Assembly (NCBI GenBank): GCA_020536535.1
Contig: JAHLWZ010000872.1
Coordinates: forward strand, 9,802 to 63,268
DNA from: Pelomyxa schiedti
Taxonomy: Eukaryota > Evosea > Pelobiontida > Pelomyxidae
DNA: 53,467 bases
Reading direction: 5' to 3'
Numbering within the stretch: position 1 is the stretch's first letter; every line of letters begins with the position of its first letter. This document shows positions 44,216 to 53,467 of this stretch, one piece after another. The position numbers were made by a program, and so were the translations under genes. The notes below the pieces were generated by a model. The model was not told the origin of the DNA and made no database searches. It worked only from the letters and a program-made list of their open reading frames with translations.

Positions 44216-45700
44216 TTAATCAAAATGAGGAAGGAAGGAGAAGTGGCGTGTGGTTCGGCACAGAGGCCTGAATAACTTGAAGGTGATGACGTGGTCACCA
44301 GAGCACTCTTCACTCACATGTATTTCTTTGTGTGATTCGCTCATCTGGAACATGAATCCACCATCAGCAAAAGACTCAGTGGTGGTGAACCCAGGCTGTA
44401 ACTTGCATTCCCTCACTGGTTTGGCTGGGTCATTGATATCCCACACGTTGTAGCCATAGCTTCCTTCAAAAACACAGAACTGTGACATTCTCAGTTGTGA
44501 AACCACTTCTGGGAATCTTAACATTTTGTATCTCTTGTGGCCGATTGGGTTCACTTTCCCAGTTGCATCGTCAATGGAAATGAGATCTCCAACTTCGGAC
44601 ATGGTGACAAATTTGATGGCACCACTCTTTGTGGAACAGGCAACACAGTCATTGGTCAGGAAATCGTCGCATTCAAGGTAATCTAACGATGTACCTTTCA
44701 TAGAAGTGGGGGAGGCAACAGCTGAGGCCACGGCCACCAGTTTTCCTGATGACTTTGTTTGTGCGAGGTCGATCAGAATGAATTGCACACGAGTAGGGCT
44801 GCCAAAGGAATCAGAGAAGCGAACCAACAGGTGGTCTTCATTGAAACTGCAAAAGGAATGTGTCAACACATTCCATTTTTTCTCAACAGAGGAAATTGGA
44901 ACCACTGTTGCTGGTTTTTCTTTTGCTGTGCTTGGCTCTCCCCTCTTTGGCAGCTCAATGACAAACAATGAGTCTGTCGAAAAGCACACAAACCACTTCC
45001 CATTTGTGCCCTCTGTGCCAGAGGACTTGTTGATGGAAAACAGAGGTTCAAGGTGCCCAGTCTCTCTGCCCTTCAAGTAATAAACCCCTCCTCTTGCGTA
45101 TTCCCTCCCCACCAACTGGTGCTCATTTGCCCCCAACACTTGTTCACCCGCCCACCACTTCAATTCATGAGTGAGTGTCAACAACACCGAGGAGACACCA
45201 AACGTGATCACCACACCGTACTTCTTGCAACGCCAACACACGCAGAAGAGCCTCTCAGTTCCCATCAACCACTTCCACAGCAGCCTGAGCACCAGAGTGC
45301 CGTCACAACAACAACAACAACAAGAACCACAACCACCGCCAGCAGCAGCAGCAGCAGCACTAGTGGTCATCATCGATGGTGCGGTCATCGACCACAGCAA
45401 CAAAGGCGAGAGCGAGGAGCGGGAGCCACAGCGGGGGTGCGATGCCATGGCCAGCGACATCATCTGGTCCGCCATCGTGTGTGGCTGGTATGTCGTCGTG
45501 GTTGTTGTCACTGTGGTTGTTCCTCTTCGTTTTGTCCTTGTTGTTGTTTGGTTTGTGGACAATGGGGCGACGGTGACCACTGTGCCGATACCGAATTGTG
45601 GGTTGTGGCGACGCTGCTGTTGGGGGTTGTCGAGTGACGTCGGTTGCAGTGGATAAGAATCGTCATGTGGGTTTTCCTGTTGTTGCCGCCGATCGTCCAT
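44216..45700 (-). CDS. Putative beta-propeller-like protein (family member 1)
   Basis: A long uninterrupted frame stops at 44216. The start is uncertain: ATG at 45700 (MDDRRQQQE), or ATG at 45475 (MADQMMSLAM), which lies just before the conserved element ASHPRCG shared with the gene at 53035. A Thr/Gln-rich and Cys-run region follows. The C-terminal half shows repeated strand pairs typical of WD/Kelch-like blades: GKWFVCFSTDSLFVIELP, VRFSDSFGSPTRVQFILIDL, VACSTKSGAIKFVTMSEVGD, FCVFEGSYGYNVWDIND and GGFMFQMSESHKEIHV. The blade count is unclear and no WD repeat consensus is met. A truncated relative lies at 49252-49838. Function unknown. Confidence 0.62.
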   Translation of the reverse strand: MDDRRQQQENPHDDSYPLQPTSLDNPQQQRRHNPQFGIGTVVTVAPLSTNQTTTRTKRRGTTTVTTTTTTYQPHTMADQMMSLAMASHPRCGSRSSLSPLLLWSMTAPSMMTTSAAAAAAGGGCGSCCCCCCDGTLVLRLLWKWLMGTERLFCVCWRCKKYGVVITFGVSSVLLTLTHELKWWAGEQVLGANEHQLVGREYARGGVYYLKGRETGHLEPLFSINKSSGTEGTNGKWFVCFSTDSLFVIELPKRGEPSTAKEKPATVVPISSVEKKWNVLTHSFCSFNEDHLLVRFSDSFGSPTRVQFILIDLAQTKSSGKLVAVASAVASPTSMKGTSLDYLECDDFLTNDCVACSTKSGAIKFVTMSEVGDLISIDDATGKVNPIGHKRYKMLRFPEVVSQLRMSQFCVFEGSYGYNVWDINDPAKPVRECKLQPGFTTTESFADGGFMFQMSESHKEIHVSEECSGDHVITFKLFRPLCRTTRHFSFLPHFD

Positions 45701-46230
45701 TGGGCCTAGGATTGATCCCTTGAGGGAAATGGTTCTGGGAAGATCAAAGTGATGGTTTGTTGAGCTCAATCCTTGGTCTAAAAAGCGAGCACTGCAGAGT
45801 TGAGACTGGATTCTACCCACAAAACCAGAGGGGTTCCGGAACAAACAACAAGGATTTTTTCCGTTGGGTGGAATCTGGGGACTTGATCAGATGCCCAAAA
45901 ACGGCTAGAGGAAAGCCCAGAGAATTGCCTTTGTGGGCAACCGGATCATCAAGCCCAGATTCCAAAGCCTGGAAAAAGGGGAGAACGAAAAGCGGAGCTG
46001 GGCGACTTTTTATTGGTTTCTCTGACAGTGAGCAATTTGTTCGTTACTCGAACGGCAAACTGGCTGCCTTTATAAACAAGCCTTTTGTCGTGGTAACTCA
46101 AAATATAATATAAAAAAGTGAGCTTTAAAACCCAACAAACAAACAGCCAAACCAAACCAATACCGGCACAGCAGCCAGCACAAACAAGCAACAGCAAAAC
46201 AACAAACCAAAAACAACCTATAAAATACAA
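45701..46230. other. Divergent spacer before the secreted paralogue
   Basis: Contains the promoters of the propeller-like gene (-) and the secreted-protein gene (+). Just before 46231 it is AC-rich (AAACAAACAGCCAAACC-like units, 46130-46215). Open frames here lack support. Confidence 0.45.
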
Positions 46231-49095
46231 ATGACAATCACAAACCTGGTTACAGTGGTGGTGGCGTTCTGTTTGTTCGGAATGACATCAGCAAGGTTCG
46301 GGACACAGCTGCCCACAGCATCAATAACAGTGGACACCAACCTGCAGGCAATTGGAAACACTTGGGGTGTTACCTCCAATACTTCTGCTGACTCGTATGC
46401 TGTCCTTCTCATCTTTCTGACTTGTTTATCATGCGTTGATCAATGCACAGGGGGTTCTTCCCAGTGAAAATGGTTGACAGCAGCCTTCCCGACGGGATTG
46501 CATACTTCCAGTCATCAGCCGGAGACAGTTCGGCTGTTTGCCGCCTTACAATTGACTTGCTCATTGAGAGGAACATCACATCAATGCTGCTTTTCCCGAT
46601 GGGTGCCACTCCTACATCATATTCTATGGCCGGTGCTGACGCTTCTGCTGTGGTCGGGCCTATTACTTACCCTGTTGAACTCCTCCCTGGTATGTAGTTG
46701 AGCCGTTTTTCGTTGGTTGATTGACTTGTTCTAATGCAATACACAGAGTGGACAAGCGGAAGTATGGCCAGCATAACGACGCCTGTTGAAGTGTTTGTGA
46801 ACCGGAAGGTCAGGTATCTGACGGTCAGCTTGCAAAAGCCTGTATCGGAGTTGATGTTTTATATGGGAAGAATGCACTTTTACAGTATGTTTGTTGCTCG
46901 CTCTTTCATCATGGTCAATAACCGATGACAGCTTGTGCGCCGTGTGATTATGAATACATGATGAACCCCTCAACTTGCGCCTGCACACTATGTGAGCGGA
47001 AAATTAAAAAAAACAAATGCATTACTAATACCACCGCAGTGCCGCAGTGTGACAGATATGTTCACCCGATGGAAGTAAACGAATGGAGCACATCTATTAT
47101 TGGAGGTGGAAGCGGATTCTTAGCTCCAGATACTCTCACAGTCACGTTCTCGAAGCCGATCGTGAATGGCGAAGGTCCCATTTCAATCCTTCCTGCTGGA
47201 GGTAATGTGTCACGCAACTCAATTTCATTAGATTATATCTAATTAATTAATTAATGCAGAAACGAACGTTGGATGTGGGTGCCCTTCAAGTGCTTGTTCA
47301 ATGGTTGTGTCTGGGTGTAACATGGTTTACACATACACGGTCAACTGGCAGTATTTCCTCAACAACTGCGGCGTACAATTGCTTCCATCGGATTCCTCTG
47401 TTTTATATTACCGGACTGTTTTCAACTGTATGTTGTCACCCCTTCACTTTTATGCTCACTTTGCACAGATAACTTTGATACCTTGGTTGTCAATTCCTCT
47501 GTGGTTCAATCAACGAGCGAATACACGCCCCTCTATGTATGTTGTGAGTTGTGTGCTTGGAGCGGGACACTAAAACTATCCAGATCGCCATTCCAACTGT
47601 GATCGACTTGACGCTTGTACAAATAAATCTTGTGGATCCATATGTCCCAACGGTTGTCACTGGTTATGTGAGTGGCCACTTAATTTCAATCTCCAGCTTG
47701 ATTTCTAAACAAATATCCATAGGTTACTGTGAAGAAAATCATTGACAGGAAACTGCACCTCGAGTTCTATACTACAACATTGAGCCCATACAATCTCAAT
47801 GTCCTAAGGCTCGAACCAAATGTGAAATTCTTCAACCAGACTTTCACAGTATGTCTTCCCTCCCTCACATGGAAGTCGCTCTAACGAGGACTATCTCGCA
47901 GCATGTGAGCACCAGCTGCTCATTGACAGATGTTACATGTTATCAGTACTGGCAGATTGACAGTTACCTTGCTCCGGATGTCTGTATCTTCCAAGGAGAG
48001 CCTATTTTGATCCCCTTCCAATTCACTTGCCTCGATGGAGCTTCCTGTTCATACCTGGTCGGCGGTGTTGACAAGCAGAACGGCACCTTCTCGGTTCCCA
48101 TGTGGTCTTCGGATCTCTGTGGGTCAATTCAGGTACCTGAATTATCATTTTCTTAATAAAATTGCTTTGAATTGGCATCGCATACCTTGGCTTTTTTCCC
48201 GGAGATAAATCGATGCATGTCCTCCCATAAATACTCACTCAACTTCTCATCTAGTTGAACGCCACTCTGACTGGAACGTTTGACATGTTCAGTGACAGCG
48301 CATGCTCTGTTCCGAGCAAATCTTTCAAGCTTGTTCCTCCTACAACTGCATACCTTTTGGTAATTTCCTTCTCTCATGTTCCGGCTGTTGAATTCTCCTT
48401 ACCTGTAATAAGATTGACTTGACTTCATCAGTTTCGATCAACACAGCCACTCTTGTAAACTTCTATGTGTTCGTGAATGGCACACTCAACGCAGTCATGT
48501 ACGCTACATTTTTATGCACCTCCAAGTTCCAACTTACCCATTTTTTCAGATTCAACAAAGCCGTTCAAGCACTTGCAACAACAGCTCACTTCGTAGAGAC
48601 CACTCCATATGACTCTGATGTCACTAAAATGCTCATGGCAATCGAGTTCAACACCAACTGGTTGTCAATTGGTATGCGATTCATTTCATCCTCCTTCCTC
48701 TCTCTCTCTTTTCCCCCTCCCTCCACAATTCAATTCAATTGCTTTGATGTGACTCACTTTCAACTGCAGACATGGGCGAGGTCGCGGACATCAAGTTCCA
48801 GGCGGATCTCAGCGTGACTTACAAGAGCTCAGCCAAGAGCCCAATGTTGCCTCGCGGGGTCGCTACTCGCGCGGACGACTACCCCGAGAGCGTGACGGTG
48901 CTCCAGGCAGGCCTGGTGACCAGGGACCCCGCAGCCGCGGCGTCTGCGTCGTCGTCGTCGTCGCACGGCGCGGCCTCGTCGCAGTCAAACGCGCACTCGG
49001 CCATCATCTCGCCCCACACCTCGGGCGCGTCCCATGCCTACGCTGCTTCCCTTGCCGCCCTCGCGGCCCTCGCTCTTGTGTCTGCTGTTGTATAA
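46231..49095 (+). CDS. Secreted GPI-anchor-like protein, paralogue 1
   Basis: The start MTITNLVTVVVAFCLFGMTS (ATG at 46231) is a signal peptide; the mature end begins RFGTQLPTASITV and AIGNTWGVTSN. About twelve short exons follow: DSSLPDGIAYFQSS, LTIDLLIERNITSMLLFPMG, PVEVFVNRKVRYLTVSLQKP, a cysteine cluster CAPCDYEYMMNPSTCACTLC, VHPMEVNEWSTSIIGGG, ETNVGCGCPSSACSMVVSGC, VYTYTVNWQYFLNNC, IDLTLVQINLVDPYVPTVV, VKKIIDRKLHLEFYTTTLS and ADIKFQADLSVTYKSS. The C-terminus is Ser/Ala-rich, then hydrophobic (SLAALAALALVSAVV) and ends at 49095, as for GPI-anchored surface proteins. Cysteines suggest disulphides. The paralogue on the other strand at 49880-52686 shares every one of these blocks. I do not recognise a described family. 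Confidence 0.75.
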
Positions 49096-49251
49096 TTGCA
49101 AAATTATGTGAACATTTCCTTTGTTTGAAAGTGATGCGGGCAGACCCTTAAGCCTCAAAAACCAGGCTCCACACTGACCACATCATTCTGTTAGTCTTGG
49201 GAGTAGACGGGGAGTGACAGATGCGTTTGTACTTGAAGCTGGATAAGTTGG

Positions 49252-49838
49252 CTACGGCCAGTTTGGGGAGGAGGGTCGCGGTGTCGTGGTTGTGTTGGGA
49301 GTTTCTTTTGTGTTGGTCACATTCTGGGTGTGTGTTAGGGTAAACAGAACTCGGCCTGTCTCAACATCCTGGAAATTCTGCCTCACAGTGTGAACTCCAC
49401 CACTGGTGAAGGCAACAAAGCCCAAGGAAGGATACAGTGCGACTACATTTGTTTGCTGGTACAGGGGCTCACTCAAGTTTGAGGTGCAGTACACATCATA
49501 ACAGCCCTTGCTTGTTCGTGCAAGTAAGTGTGATGGCTGAGACAACCCCAAGATTGAGTATTTTGGGTATGGGAATAGTACTGTCGCACTTGGCACGTTG
49601 CCGTGTACAACACGCTGCAACGTAGTGCCACTTTTCCTACCATAGAGAAGGAGGAATTCATAATTGGACAACCAAAAGGAATCACAGGCTGTTCCCTCCT
49701 TATCTCGCTACAAACGTGTTCGTCCCTCCCCGTCAGGGACACCACTCACAGTTTCAATAAGGTTCAGCGGGCATTGCACCCACGACTGCACTGCAATTTG
49801 TCTCTGGAGTCGCCGCCGTGAAACGATAAAGCCCAATC
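49252..49838 (-). pseudogene. 5'-truncated propeller-like gene fragment
   Basis: Two exons on the minus strand encode the C-terminal part of a propeller-like protein: LGFIVSRRRLQRQ, VQCPLNLIET, an intron GTGAGT...TTTGTAG, then RDKEGTACDSFWL, NYEFLLLYGRKSGTT, YDVYCTSNLSEPLYQQ and TGRVLFTLTHTQN, stopping at 49252. It resembles the end of the gene at 44216-45700 (compare YNVWDINDPAKPV). The upstream edge at 49838 is an acceptor-like TTCTCAG, but only about 40 bp separate it from the stop codon of the next gene, so no start or 5' exons exist. The splice sites are intact, which suggests recent truncation. Confidence 0.6.
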
Positions 49839-49879
49839 CTGAGAAGTAAAAATCGGTTCTTGGTTTATACACACGTGTT

Positions 49880-52686
49880 TTACAGATGACATAATGAAAC
49901 AGCCACTAACAAAACAATACTCACAAACCACACAGGGTATACCATGGCAGCCACAGACGATTGCATTACTGAGGGTGATGTTGTTTGGGAATTGTATGCA
50001 GGTTCTAGTGAAGAAGCGTGGGAGGAGTACGAAGCCTGGTCATCAGCACTCCAGGATACAACACTGTGAGCCACAACACTGAGGCTGCGTGGGTAGTTCT
50101 CAATATCGTCATGGTGCCTCAGGCTGTTGGTGTTCCCCTGTCTGGCTGTTGTTTCCTTGTATTCCACAGTCAAATCAGCCTGGAATTTGATGTCCGCACT
50201 TTGTCCCATCTCTGTTTTTGTATAAGTTAGAACTATTTGGAAATGCAAATGGGAGCACCTAGAGAGAGCCAATCTGTGTTGAATTGCAGAGAGAGGTGCA
50301 TTTTCGTTGCATCAGAGTAATAGGGTGTTGTTTGTTGGAACAGGGAAGTTACGGCTGCAGGTTGTGATACCATGTCAAATCTTTTCAGGTACAAATTTAG
50401 CATTAATTTCCATTAATTTTCAGCTTACATGAGAGCATGGAGACTGTCATTGACAAATACAAAGAAGTTTATCAAGTTTATGTGGTCTATAGAAGTGGAC
50501 GATGTCAGGTCTATCTGTACAATAGTGAGTGGCTAGGAAGTGAGTTAGGTTTCATGTCAATTAATACCAACGATATAGCATATGTCGGAGGAACGAGGCT
50601 AAATGACGTGCTTGGTTTGGAGCAGTCACTGTCACTGAACATGTCAAATGTTCCGGTCAGAGTTGCATTCACCTGGAAGAAAAGCGGTGAGATTTAAAGA
50701 GGAATTCTTCAAGTACTTGTACTGTTCCACAAAGGTCGCCTGACCACAGAGGGATCGAAAAAGTTCCGTTTTGTTTGTCAACATCACCAACCATGTACGA
50801 ACAGTAGGCTCCGGTGAGGCAACTAAACTGGAAGGGAACCAAAAGTGGTTCTCCTTGGAATATACAAACATCTTTGCAGAGATTTAAAAATAACGAAAAC
50901 TAATTTCGGAAAAAGAAACCGGCGGAAAGGTAGCTGTCAATATGCCAGTACTCATAGCATGTTGTATCGAACACTGTGCAGGGTGTTCCCACGTGCTGTA
51001 TGTATATACAATTAATTTAGGATTTGATTTTCACATATTTACCGTCAGTGTTTGATTGAAAAACATATGGCTGGGCTCGATTACATAGAGGAAGATGTCA
51101 TATGGGCTTAATGTGGCCGTATAGAACTCAAGATGGAGCTTCCTGTCAACTATTCTTTTGACTGTGACCTGACAGTAGTATTATTTCACCTCAAGATAAT
51201 ATAGGAGAGAACGTACATATCCAGCAACTGCAGTTGGGACGTAAGGATCGATCAGGTTTATTTGAACAAGCATCACATCTATCACCGTCGGAATAGCAAT
51301 CTAAGGTGTTCGTCAACTGCTTCTCTTTCTTTTAATAGTATACATATAAGGGAGTAGCTTCTATTGTCGCTTGCACAACTGAGGAATTAACGATATAGGT
51401 ATCAAAGTTATCTGTGCACAGTAAACCATAGTGCGGGAATTGGTTGTTACAGTTGAAAATGACTTTGTAGTATAAAACAGCCGAATCAGACATGAGACCA
51501 TGGGCGCCACAGTTGTTCACGAAATATTGCCAATTGACAGTGTAAGAATAAATAATGTCACAACCAGAAACTGTCATCGTACATGCGCTTGATGGGCACC
51601 CACAACCAACGTTTGTCTCTGTGGTTTAGTTATGGTGGATTTAATATTTTTAAAACAAATTACCTCCCCTTGACAGAATTGAGATAGGGCCCTCTCCATT
51701 AACGATAGGTTTGGAAAAGGTTACTGTTAGAGTGTCCGGAGCAAAGAACCCACTTTGAGAAGCCACAATGGAAGCACTCCACTGATTAACTTCCATTGGG
51801 TACACATACCGGTCACACTGTGGCACTGATACAGATGTAAGAAATTGTTTATAATTTTGCAGTACTTACAAGGTATACATTTACAGGTGGCGGAGTTCAT
51901 CATATACTCATAATTGCACGGGGGACAAGCTAATATTTTAAGTTGAAAGTTGACTATAAAAGTAGCCAAATACTGTAAAAATGAATTCTCCCCATGTAAA
52001 AGCTCATTTCCAATGCAGGTTTTTGTAGACTGACCGTCATATGTCTTATTTTCCGGTTCACAAACACCTCAATTGGTGTGGTGATATTTGAATTACTTCC
52101 GTTCGTCCATTCTGCCATTTGATTGAGTGAGGAAGTATATACAGTTAAAAGTAGTAATATTACCAGGGAGCGCAGAAAGTGTGTATCCAGTCATTCCATT
52201 GACAGCAGTTGCATTTACTTCAACTATGGAATAAGAGCCAGGAACTTTCCCCATTGGGAAAAACAGCACGGATGTGATGTTCCTCTCAGTTAGCAAGTCA
52301 ATGGACAGCTGACAAATCTCCTTTGGGTCATCTCCCGACGCCATGAAATAGGAGAGACCATCAGGAACACTTGAGTTCAGCATTTTCTCAGGCCAGTAGT
52401 CTCTCCTATTTCATAATAGGAAAGGAGTTACCATCAGACCATATTATTATTGGCAATTAGAATTCTAAAGTTCAATCCAAATAAACAAACACACGCACGA
52501 GTCAGCGGGGACATTCGATGTTACACCCCAAGTGTCACCGATTGCCTGCGCGCCAGTGCTCACTGTTATCGACGCCATGGGCAGCTGTGTCCCAAACGGG
52601 GCAGATAGCACACCCACCAAACAACAACAACCCACAACAAACACAACTGAAACACCATCAGTCACTGATGACGCCATCGCCATCAC
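49880..52686 (-). CDS. Secreted GPI-anchor-like protein, paralogue 2
   Basis: The mirror-image relative of the gene at 46231-49095. The signal peptide is MMAMASSVTDGVSVVFVVGC then LVGVLS (ATG at 52686), followed by PFGTQLPMASITV and AIGDTWGVTSN. Matching blocks are NSSVPDGLSYFMAS, LSIDLLTERNITSVLFFPMG, PIEVFVNRKI-type sequence, CPPCNYEYMMNSATCKCIPC, ETNVGCGCPSSACTMTVSGC, YSYTVNWQYFVNNC, VDVMLVQINLIDPYVP-type sequence and ADIKFQADLTVEYK. The tail is Ser-rich and closes with the hydrophobic VWFVSIVLLVAVSLCHL at 49880. Intron positions match the paralogue by eye. The two differ mostly in the Ser-rich stalk. The two genes point toward each other with the propeller fragment between them. Confidence 0.73.
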
Positions 52687-53034
52687 AACTCCTTTCGTTT
52701 ATGCTTTTTGGTTTGAGTATTAGGTGCTCGATGTGCATTTTTTGAGCTGGAGGCCTAACCCCCTTTTTATGCCAATCGTTTTTCGCTTCTGAAGCTGTTC
52801 GTGGAATTGATGATCCAATACAGCCAGTTCTGGAAGAGGGAGCATGACCTTGTGATTGTGGGGGAAGCACTCATTCCTGGGAAGATCCACATTGCGAGTT
52901 TCTCTTGGCCTAACTGGTCCGTTTCGATCTCAGTTCAGAAATTTTTGTGACTTGGCAGCAGTGACTCACCAACCGACCCAATCAAATGACATACCCCCCA
53001 AAAAACACAACAAACATCAACAAATTGTCATAAA
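52687..53034. promoter_or_regulatory. Divergent promoter region
   Basis: Separates the minus-strand secreted gene from the plus-strand propeller-family gene. A plus-strand open stretch 52788-52950 encodes LFVELMIQYSQFWKREHDL and VIVGEALIPGKIHIA, which looks protein-like but has no clear start or partner; it may be a relic. Confidence 0.4.
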
Positions 53035-53467
53035 ATGCTTGCCCGAAGACGATATCAGTGTGAGCCTCTGCCGTCGTCGTCACCTCTGTTCGAGGTCGTG
53101 CGTGTCATCGACGCCCGAGCCCAGTTCTGCGCCCTCAGCCTCGCCTCCGTTGTTCCCCGCTGCGGGTGCCACAGCCCCGCCCACGTCTTGCCACCGTGGG
53201 TCTCGCAGGCCCTGCTCGGCCGGCCCTGGTTGATGTGCCCCTGCAGGCAGGTGTGCCTCGAAGTCGTCACGAGACTGAGGGACTCTGGGGGCTGGAGAGA
53301 CCCAAAAAAAGGCAGGAGGCGGCGCAGGGCCCGGCTGCCTTGGGGCGGCCGCATGGGCAGCGATCCCGACAGACTCACTTATGGGTTCTTGATGGTGTTT
53401 GGAATCGGGGTGTCACACACTGGTGGTGTGGCTTCATTGGAGTCAATTGTGCTCAACAATGTGAGTA
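53035..53467 (+). CDS. Propeller-like protein (family member 3), cut by window edge
   Basis: An ATG at 53035 opens a frame that runs without stop to the right edge (144 codons). It encodes MLARRRYQCEPLPSSSPLF, FEVVRVIDARAQFCALSLAS, VVPRCGCHSPAHVLPPWVSQ, LLGRPWLMCP, a basic region RRRRRARLPWGGRMG and LTYGFLMVFGIGVSHTGGVA. The element SLA...PRCG...SP...L matches the N-terminal part of the gene at 44216-45700, so it belongs to the same family. A long frame this GC-rich without stops supports coding. Downstream blades are outside the window. Confidence 0.65.
   Translation, partial: MLARRRYQCEPLPSSSPLFEVVRVIDARAQFCALSLASVVPRCGCHSPAHVLPPWVSQALLGRPWLMCPCRQVCLEVVTRLRDSGGWRDPKKGRRRRRARLPWGGRMGSDPDRLTYGFLMVFGIGVSHTGGVASLESIVLNNVS

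Noticed and set aside
45053-45656. Plus-strand frames with poly-Q and Ser runs
   Set aside because: Antisense of the propeller-like gene; the minus frame is uninterrupted for over 480 codons.
45757-46113. Plus-strand 118-codon frame between two genes
   Set aside because: No domain, no upstream or downstream exon, and it lies in the divergent promoter spacer.
46231-52686. Idea that the two surface proteins are HAP2/GCS1 gamete fusogens
   Set aside because: Signal peptide and cysteines are shared in a general way only; no HAP2-GCS1 core motif is visible and the C-termini look like GPI signals, not a transmembrane helix with a basic tail.

Overview
This is a gene-dense nuclear segment from a eukaryote. 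Most genes are split by short introns, roughly 30 to 120 nt, with GT donors and AG acceptors, and spacers are often below 300 nt. Gene content suggests an amoebozoan: a slime-mould cAMP-receptor-type seven-helix receptor, a SH3-SH3-RasGEF, a combined RhoGEF/RhoGAP, Rab and BTB/KCTD proteins, and a SUKH (Smi1/Knr4) protein. An archamoeba-like organism fits, but this is an inference from family content, not from a phylogenetic marker. Exon models were built by eye from conserved motifs and splice sites, so exact boundaries are approximate unless stated.

Layout, left to right. 1-5 kb: end of an unknown gene, two tandem Rab GTPases, an unknown protein and a KCTD-like BTB protein, all on the minus strand. 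5-11 kb: a cAR-like receptor (+), a saccharopine-dehydrogenase-like enzyme (-) and UDP-glucose 6-dehydrogenase (+). 10.7-12.4 kb: a damaged area with a PH-domain fragment, a 100-N gap and a duplicated ~400-bp block around the gap. 12.8-16.2 kb: a predicted fusion of two RRM-like domains with a PPP phosphatase, then a small EF-hand protein. 16.4-28.3 kb: the mRNA-decay factor Pat1 (-), a C1-domain protein (+), a SUKH protein (-) and a large proline-rich RhoGEF-RhoGAP protein (+).

28.4-44 kb: a secreted protein with five PPC-like repeats (-), adenylate kinase (+), transketolase (-), proteasome alpha-5 (+), a DCC1-like N-terminal domain (-), the tiny OST4 subunit (+), SH3-SH3-RasGEF (-), an unresolved zone with a near-perfect 99-bp-arm palindrome, and an unknown single-pass membrane protein (-).

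44-53.5 kb is the most unusual part. Two paralogous secreted proteins with GPI-anchor-like tails lie tail to tail. Members of a putative beta-propeller-like family surround them: one intact to the left, a 5'-truncated one between them, and the start of one running off the right edge.

Functionally, many genes concern small-GTPase and membrane signalling (Rab x2, RhoGEF/GAP, RasGEF, cAR-like receptor, C1 protein). The rest are housekeeping enzymes of nucleotide sugar, pentose phosphate, adenylate, proteasome, glycosylation and mRNA turnover. Neighbours do not form operons, and no shared regulation can be read from the sequence. No tRNA, rRNA, CRISPR or clear transposon was seen.
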